Made by a program: the position numbers and the translations under genes
In this document: in pieces, positions 58,381 through 64,000 of the stretch
How the letters are laid out: each line of letters begins with the position of its first letter
Position numbering within the stretch: the first letter of the stretch is position 1
The notes under the pieces: model-generated
Told to the model about the DNA's origin: nothing
The model's input: only the letters and a program-made list of their open reading frames with translations
Databases searched by the model: none
Source of the DNA: Epiperipatus broadwayi
Lineage: Eukaryota > Onychophora > Udeonychophora > Euonychophora > Peripatidae
Assembly (NCBI GenBank): GCA_028023455.1
Contig: JAQFVV010012509.1
Coordinates: forward strand, 1,426,001-1,490,000
Direction: 5' to 3'
Length of the DNA stretch: 64,000 nucleotides

Positions 58381-58603
58381 TATATTGCTTATAACAACTA
58401 CTCTCATATACACTTTAATGCAAAAAAAAAAATAATAAAACTTCTTTATTTTCCTGACAGTTTTTTAAAAGATAGAGGAAATTTGAGAAGCTCTGATGAA
58501 AACTGCTGGACAGTCGAAACTGTCAGAAAAATAAAGAAGTTTTATTTAAAAAATTTTTTTGCGTTAAAGTGTATATGAGATAAGTTATTATAAGCAATAT
58601 ATA
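58381..58603 (+). mobile_element. Penelope-like terminal remnant with inverted arms and hammerhead-like core
   Basis: Arms 58381-58460 and 58520-58603 are inverted copies (TATATTGCTTATAA...CTTCTTTATTTT-CTGACAG). In the loop, 58493-58519 reads CTGATGA-A-ACTG-CTGGA-CAGT-C-GAAA, a hammerhead core and stem II, then CTGTC. Stem I is poor (2 bp), so activity is unlikely in this copy. The core resembles the minus-strand motif at 39858-39886. Confidence 0.6.
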
Positions 58604-58647
58604 ATTATATCTTAAAATTATTACCATTATCTACTTTAACTGTTAAA

Positions 58648-58735
58648 TGTTTCTAAAAAAATTCAAACTTTATTTATACTTTTCCAAATACATTCATCTG
58701 TTACTAATAGCACACAGGTTACTATAAATAATATG
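58648..58735 (+). repeat. SINE tail fragment
   Basis: Matches the AT-rich tail of the tRNA-headed SINE (TCCAAATACATTCA, TGTTA.TAATAGCACACA). The head and the hammerhead-like part are missing. Confidence 0.55.
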
Positions 58736-58740
58736 TTCAA

Positions 58741-59564
58741 GTGAAAAAATGGCTGGTTCTCTTTCCAAGCTGGCTATATGTGTTTCATGATAGTTATTTC
58801 CCACAAAAACTAGTATGTCTGGATTATGAGTTGTAAAATTAAATGTGACAGCATTTCATATCTTAACCCAAAAAGAAACAATAAGCTAACATTATATTTT
58901 ACTTTAAAGTGGAGGAAAATTGCTGAAATGTTTGAAATGATTCAAATTGTGTATGGCAATGAAGCCAACAGTTGCAAGAATGCTTTTAAGTGATATGCGG
59001 AAATTTTATTATGTCAGTGCCAGGTTTCTTTTCTTGTACAATGACAGAAAGTGATAATATATTTATATATGGCAGATATATCAGATGCAAAAAAGGCAAG
59101 CAGTAAAATATTTATTATCAATCAGATGAAATAAAAAAGACTTGATTAGGTTAACTGCGAGGAACTAACTCATAGGCTAAAGGCCTTTTCAAAATAATAT
59201 TTTGGACTAGAGTGACCTGTACAGAGTTCCCTAGATTCACTTTCATATATCAGAAGATAAATTTCTCCTCAGGAGCGACTTTTTGTTTGCCATTAGATGA
59301 CTACATTACTCTGTAAACAAGAAGTCAATAATTAACATCTAAATAAAATATAATAAAGCTAAAAAAAACATTTTACATTTAATCACACACACACTCCTCT
59401 ATTTACTCTGGTATTTGGCAGACAATAACACAAAACAATAAATAATTTCATTGGAATTTTCAATCTAATTTAATTTTTAATAATATGTATTAAAATGATA
59501 TTAATAAGTTAATAAATTCTACATCAGCAGATTTTTTATAAAAATGGTATTAATAAAATCCTTT
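58741..59564. other. AT-rich sequence, nothing recognised
   Basis: No supported gene or element. Confidence 0.4.
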
Positions 59565-59800
59565 AACCACCCGCGCCACTTGATGGTGTTGTTTATATGT
59601 AAAATCACATAAAATGCCGTTTAAGTGACCGCAGATATGTCTTACGTCTAATACACCCTGTACATTGTATTAGACATTGTAGGTCACCTTGTAGATGATG
59701 CACATAAAGATTACGACCTGCTTTGCGCATGTCTACAGGATTAACATCTAAAAAATTTACTTCACATTGCAATACAGAATTATATATCATTAAAAAACAG
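59565..59800. other. GC-richer block with a short open frame
   Basis: Minus-strand frame of 61 codons (59790-59605, includes NPVDMRKAGRNLYVHHLQGD) in a locally less AT-rich block. It has no splice sites consistent with the host gene's phase-0 entry and no known domain. Likely a mobile-element relic; unresolved. Confidence 0.3.
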
Positions 59801-62139
59801 TCAATACTTAGACAATCCCAATATCAATAACAATCATATATATAAATCACATATACGAATTATATATTTACTACTTGTATAATAAATATACTGTGACAGG
59901 CACTCCTGGAGTGGCCATATGCACAAGGTGGCTGTAACTAAGGCTACAACTAAACACACATATATATAAATTTATATTTTTGTATTAATTTAAGTTATAT
60001 TTGGACTCCATTATAATAATAAATGCAGTACAAATTATATAATTGTACTGGTAAATGAATGATGATGATTTGTGCATATATTTTTATCCACACACAATAA
60101 TAAATAAAATATTAAAAGTTATGATTTATAATTTTTATATATGATTATGTTTTTAACTATTGTGAATTTTTCTAATTTGAGTTTCTGTTAAGTTGTACAT
60201 GTTAGAATATGTATATAAAAGAAGAAATGATCAAGTTGATTGTAAATATCCTACATGTCTATTTTTGTTATGTTCGTCAGATATTTTCTCTGTTAATAAG
60301 TTAAGGCAAGGGCAGGTCATTATAGTTTGACCAAATGTTAAATTTTACTAATGGATTAGAAATGGTCATCCTGCTTTGTAATTTATTTTTAAAAACAAGA
60401 AATGTAAAGTAATTAGACGCCAATATCGGCAGAGAAAATCTGGTGATTTTATTTTAGATTTGTTTTTTTTAGTTTTAATCTTTTGTAAGGGAAAAGTGAA
60501 AAAAATTTCCCCTTTGTGTCAAAATTTAAAAAATTGATGTTGAACTCTTTTATCAACTAAGTTGGTCTGGGTAAAAATTAAAGATAAAAATAAGAGATAC
60601 GATAAAAATAAAAGGGGTAAAAAGCTGTACCCATTGTTGTGATCCATTAGCCATGAAATTAGCGGCAGCTGATGCAATAGACCGGGGAAGGGGGGGGCAA
60701 CTTAAATTCATATTGTAATGAGTGTGCTAGATAAACTGTTCAACAGGTGCTAGGAGGAGATAGATTGCTTTTCTTCTTGGTTTGTTTTGGTCTACTCATA
60801 TGAAACATTGTTTGCTGTGCTGCATTCTTATAGTCTGCTGTGCTGGTTCTTGCCACTAAAGTATTCACCCATGGGTCTAGGAAGACCATGCAACTGATGA
60901 TATTTGTTAGCCATAAGATGCTGAGGCCATTTTAGTAAGCCGTGCATGAGAATTTATGTAAGGAATTAAGAGGAAAACACTGATCATCCAACATTGGAGA
61001 AATTAATAAAAAGGGAACAGAGCCAAGTCTGGCTTCAAATGAAAGTCTCACAAAAGTTATACAAATAAATAGCAGTTTGTTGATGCTGTAAGAAAGAAGA
61101 GAAATATTGGTAAAAATCCAAAGAAAAATGAAAATATCTAAAATAGGTATGATAAAGATGGATTAGACGCCCCACATCAGGGCACTAGACCGACTTCTAT
61201 GCCACCACCATGTAGCCATCGCACCAGCTAATGATGATGATGATGAACACCTAAATGTCTGTTCTGCTGAAATGAAGAGAAGTCCTCGCTGTCCTGTTAT
61301 CATGTTTTGTAGCACATTTAGAAGCCCCAAAGTCCAGATGGATTGGATACATCATTATTGCTATTGTTGCTATTTGAAATGCAAAGATATAGGGTAAGAT
61401 AATGTACATAAAAATCCTTTTTACATTTATCGTATTCTAAGTTAACGAATAAACGTTTCATCCAAATTTATTTTTCTTATTTTATGTAAATAATTATAAT
61501 TAATTCATAACTCTGAGATAAATCATTAGTCAACAACATAGTTAAAAATTGTTAGCCTTAGTTTAAACACAAATCAATTTATACTTAATTATTTCTTTAG
61601 TAAGAAATATTATATTAGAAATATTGACTGAAAATTTATTAACGGCAATATCACACAAATAACAGAAATACTCTAAGAAATTTGTTCATTTCAAATTTTA
61701 TATATTATTCAAGTATAAAATAGTATTATAATTTGTTTTTCTTAATAATGGTCAAACATAAATTTGTCCATAATGTTGTTTTCAATATAGAGCAAAAACC
61801 GGTTCAATAAAGAAAATATTATTTTTATATAGTTGTTTTATTTCAATTGCGTTGGAACCATTATTATAATTTGTTTCATCACAAGTTATTTTAGCAAATG
61901 CAAATTCCATATAAATTTAAATTATAATATATATACATAGCAGATAGAAAGCATTGAAGATGATCAATAAAAGTATGAAATACAATGTCATATTTCATCT
62001 TATAACTCAGATCCAGTCATGCTAGTACATTAAAATTTTTGCGGTAAATAATTAAACTCCAACATTACATAACATATAGGTGTTAATTCAGAGACGGTAA
62101 CAAAAGCTACATGAAGAGAGAACCCGTCACCTTTTCACT
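59801..62139. other. AT-rich sequence with a small GC-richer segment
   Basis: Nothing coding recognised. A GC-richer segment at about 61160-61230 ends in an ATG-type triplet repeat (61229-61245) and may be a SINE relic. A G-run GGGGAAGGGGGGGG occurs near 60685. Confidence 0.4.
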
Positions 62140-62545
62140 GGGATATACTTTGTATAACCCAACATTTTGAGTTTTGTTGTTCTATCTTTTCAAATGTCCT
62201 GGTCTGATCAGTGACAGTATTAGCCTGGAAATCAAACCAGTAAGCTTTAGATTCATGAATTAAATACTGAATTCAAAATGATACTCTAACCAACTAGGCT
62301 ATTCAGTCAAAAACATTGGCTAAAACACTGTCTGAATTTCAGTATTCATGAATTTAAAAGTCTTGGTTCAATTTCTATGTTAGTACTGTCACCAATAAAG
62401 CTAGCAATACCTGAAGATTAAGAAAACAATACAATTCAAAACATTGTTATATATTTATCTGTGTTCTAATGAATTTAATCGGAAAAGCATACATAAAGTT
62501 TGAATTTTTCTAAAAACATTTAACACTTAAACTAGATGGTGGAAG
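62140..62545. mobile_element. worn head-to-head SINE pair
   Basis: Diverged version of the palindrome at 55959-56519. Left arm: TAACCAACTAGGCTATTCAG (tRNA box A region, minus). Right arm: plus strand, with GCTAGCAATACCTGAAGATTAAGAAAA and the AT-rich tail. GAAACGTT reads AAAACATT. Older than the 56-kb pair. Confidence 0.65.
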
Positions 62546-63587
62546 AAATAATTTAGGACAGATGTCGGCAAAACTCTTCACATGAAGAACCATTTTATTT
62601 AAAACCTCTCTCTAGAAAATAATTACAAGAAAAATGCCACTATAAACTTTTATACAAACAATACATGACTCAAAGAATAAACTATTGAAATAATAGCATA
62701 TCAAATCATAAAATATATAAAATGATAGCTCAATATAAAATTAGAACAAACAATACTAAAGAGATTTAAAAATTATAATGATTTTGACAATTATATATAT
62801 ATATTGAACCGTGTTCGAATATGTGCATTCGAAACACCGGCCTCTTAGGCAGAGAAGAACATACTCGGAGAGTATGTATGCCCAAACGATAGCTATAAAA
62901 TATATAACTAGCGTTACATTTCCAGGACATAACTTCTTCTCGGCTGTTGAGTTCAACACCAAGTTCAAAGCACCTTTTTTTGTTTGTGTATAAACACGGG
63001 CGCCAGCTATCTATTCAAGGATGAATAAATAACGCACTTTGAGCAATGGCCACTAACTCAACGCCTAAATCCACGACTAGCTCAGCTGTTTGTAATCACT
63101 AATAGATTATACATAATTAGTGGTTAAAAGACTTGATAAAGAATTGTAAAAGGAATTTATAAAAAGAATTGTAAAAGAATTGATAAAAAGAATTGACCGA
63201 CAAATAAAGTTTAATTTTAAAGATAATTTATTAACTAACATTTATTTACTAAATTTACACATTTTATAATTCTATTAAACACATGCATATTTTAAATTAA
63301 CATTCTAAATAGTTTAAGTATTCTTGAATATTTTCATAACAGAACACTGGGAATTTGTCTACTTTGACTAATAATATTGATATAAGGATCACGCACATAT
63401 TAACTCATGCACACACATAATAATGATAATAAAGGACTACATAGCATTTGGAATTTAATCACACACATCAATAGTTCATTTATGTATGATATAGAGTTCA
63501 TATAATTAGACTCTTGAAAGATTCGTACGAATTAATGAAATGCAATGGCTATTACAGTATAAACGAAAATAAGCAAATGTTTTACCT
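62546..63587. other. unassigned; GC-richer 62810-63100
   Basis: 62810-63100 is less AT-biased (ACACCGGCCTCTTAGGC, CACGGGCGCCAGC) and may be an LTR or exon relic. An imperfect triple AAAGAATTG repeat lies at about 63140-63200. No recognised domain. Confidence 0.35.
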
Positions 63588-63955
63588 AGGATTTTGAACG
63601 TAGATTTAGCACTTTGTTTTCTTCTTGTTTGTTGTTTCTTCCAGTATGAATGGTTCCAGTATGAATGCTTCCAGCCGGCTGGGACGTTTCCTTGCTGAGT
63701 TTCCTGATTTTCACGATTATTACTATCGGAGACAAATAGATACTGACGGAGATTTTCTAAGATGTTAAGCTGACATTATTTCACGGGCAGATCTGTTTTC
63801 TCGGACATCTGGCTGGAGATAAACGTGCATTCCCAAGATCTTCTCAACACTGCATTTTGTTTGTTAACTGCTCAATTAATTTCTGAACTGCACTACTCAA
63901 TTACTTTGTGAACTGATTACTGTCCGATTAAAAAAAGGTCTATTTATACCTGTGC
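63588..63955 (-). promoter_or_regulatory. candidate promoter and 5' exon (minus strand)
   Basis: On the minus strand, GGTATAAATAGACC (about 63950-63937) is a strong TATA box. About 330 bp downstream lies ATCCTAG|GTAAAAC, a good splice donor at 63588/63587. The last ~200 bp are open in one frame and contain a 13-bp tandem (CATACTGGAA...). Position and strand would suit the first exon of the giant-exon gene. An LTR leader is equally possible, and no start codon in that open frame precedes the donor. Confidence 0.3.
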
Positions 63956-64000
63956 CTTGTTGTCTTTCTAATATCTCCGGCAAAGATCTGTTGTCAAATT

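Noticed and set aside
59605-59790. 61-codon minus-strand frame as an upstream host exon
   Set aside because: It does not end at a donor in phase 0 to join the giant exon, and no domain is recognised.
1-64000. CRISPR arrays, bacterial operons, riboswitches or rRNA genes
   Set aside because: No short-spacer repeat arrays or prokaryotic gene layout; the split exons and retroelements show animal nuclear DNA.

Overview
The window is AT-rich animal nuclear DNA with long introns, microsatellites and many decayed retroelements. Three things suggest a cephalopod or similar mollusc: the large number of Penelope-like elements (PLEs), tRNA-headed SINEs and hammerhead-ribozyme repeats, long introns packed with them, and a giant Ser/Asn-rich exon. 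The species is an inference; no rRNA or recognised orthologue fixes it.

One host gene can be supported, on the minus strand across most of the window. It has a 6,084-bp exon (51998-45915, 2,028 codons, open throughout). After a ~22-kb intron come three small coiled-coil exons at 23580-23354, 19447-19356 and 4260-4166. All splice sites are AG/GT and the phases match (0-0, 0-2, 2-1, 1-0). The gene appears to run past both ends of what is visible. I do not recognise the protein.

The rest is mainly mobile DNA in layers. From left to right: a LINE split by a hAT-like MITE with a perfect 8-bp target duplication (7.7-9.7 kb); tRNA-derived SINEs (12.0, 44.1, 56.2 and 62.3 kb); a PLE with reverse transcriptase and GIY-YIG parts (12.2-14.4 kb); a decayed Ty3/Gypsy element (14.4-17.0 kb) split by a ribozyme element; an inverted tandem array (21.3-22.4 kb); a 152-bp tandem array (25.2-25.8 kb); a second ribozyme family (30.2-31.6 kb); a second Gypsy element (31.6-35.5 kb); a cluster of PLE, LINE and ribozyme elements (36.8-43.6 kb); and a Gypsy element with both LTRs but no reverse transcriptase (52.1-55.9 kb) lying about 100 bp upstream of the giant exon.

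The most notable content is two families of hammerhead-ribozyme repeats. Family A has ~452-bp units (elements at 15.5, 19.6, 36.8 and 41.8 kb, fragment at 43.1 kb). Family B has ~408-bp units (30.2-31.6 kb). Each unit encodes a type I hammerhead: CUGANGA core, stem II, GAAA, very short stem III, cleavable NUH site, and stem I with an internal loop. Fourteen motifs are visible, eleven with an intact core. The elements are head-to-tail and inverted multimers; two of family A have exact 13-bp target duplications. This looks like metazoan retrozymes, with the neighbouring PLEs as possible source of the mobilising enzyme. A tRNA-headed SINE family carries a weaker hammerhead-like core in its tail.
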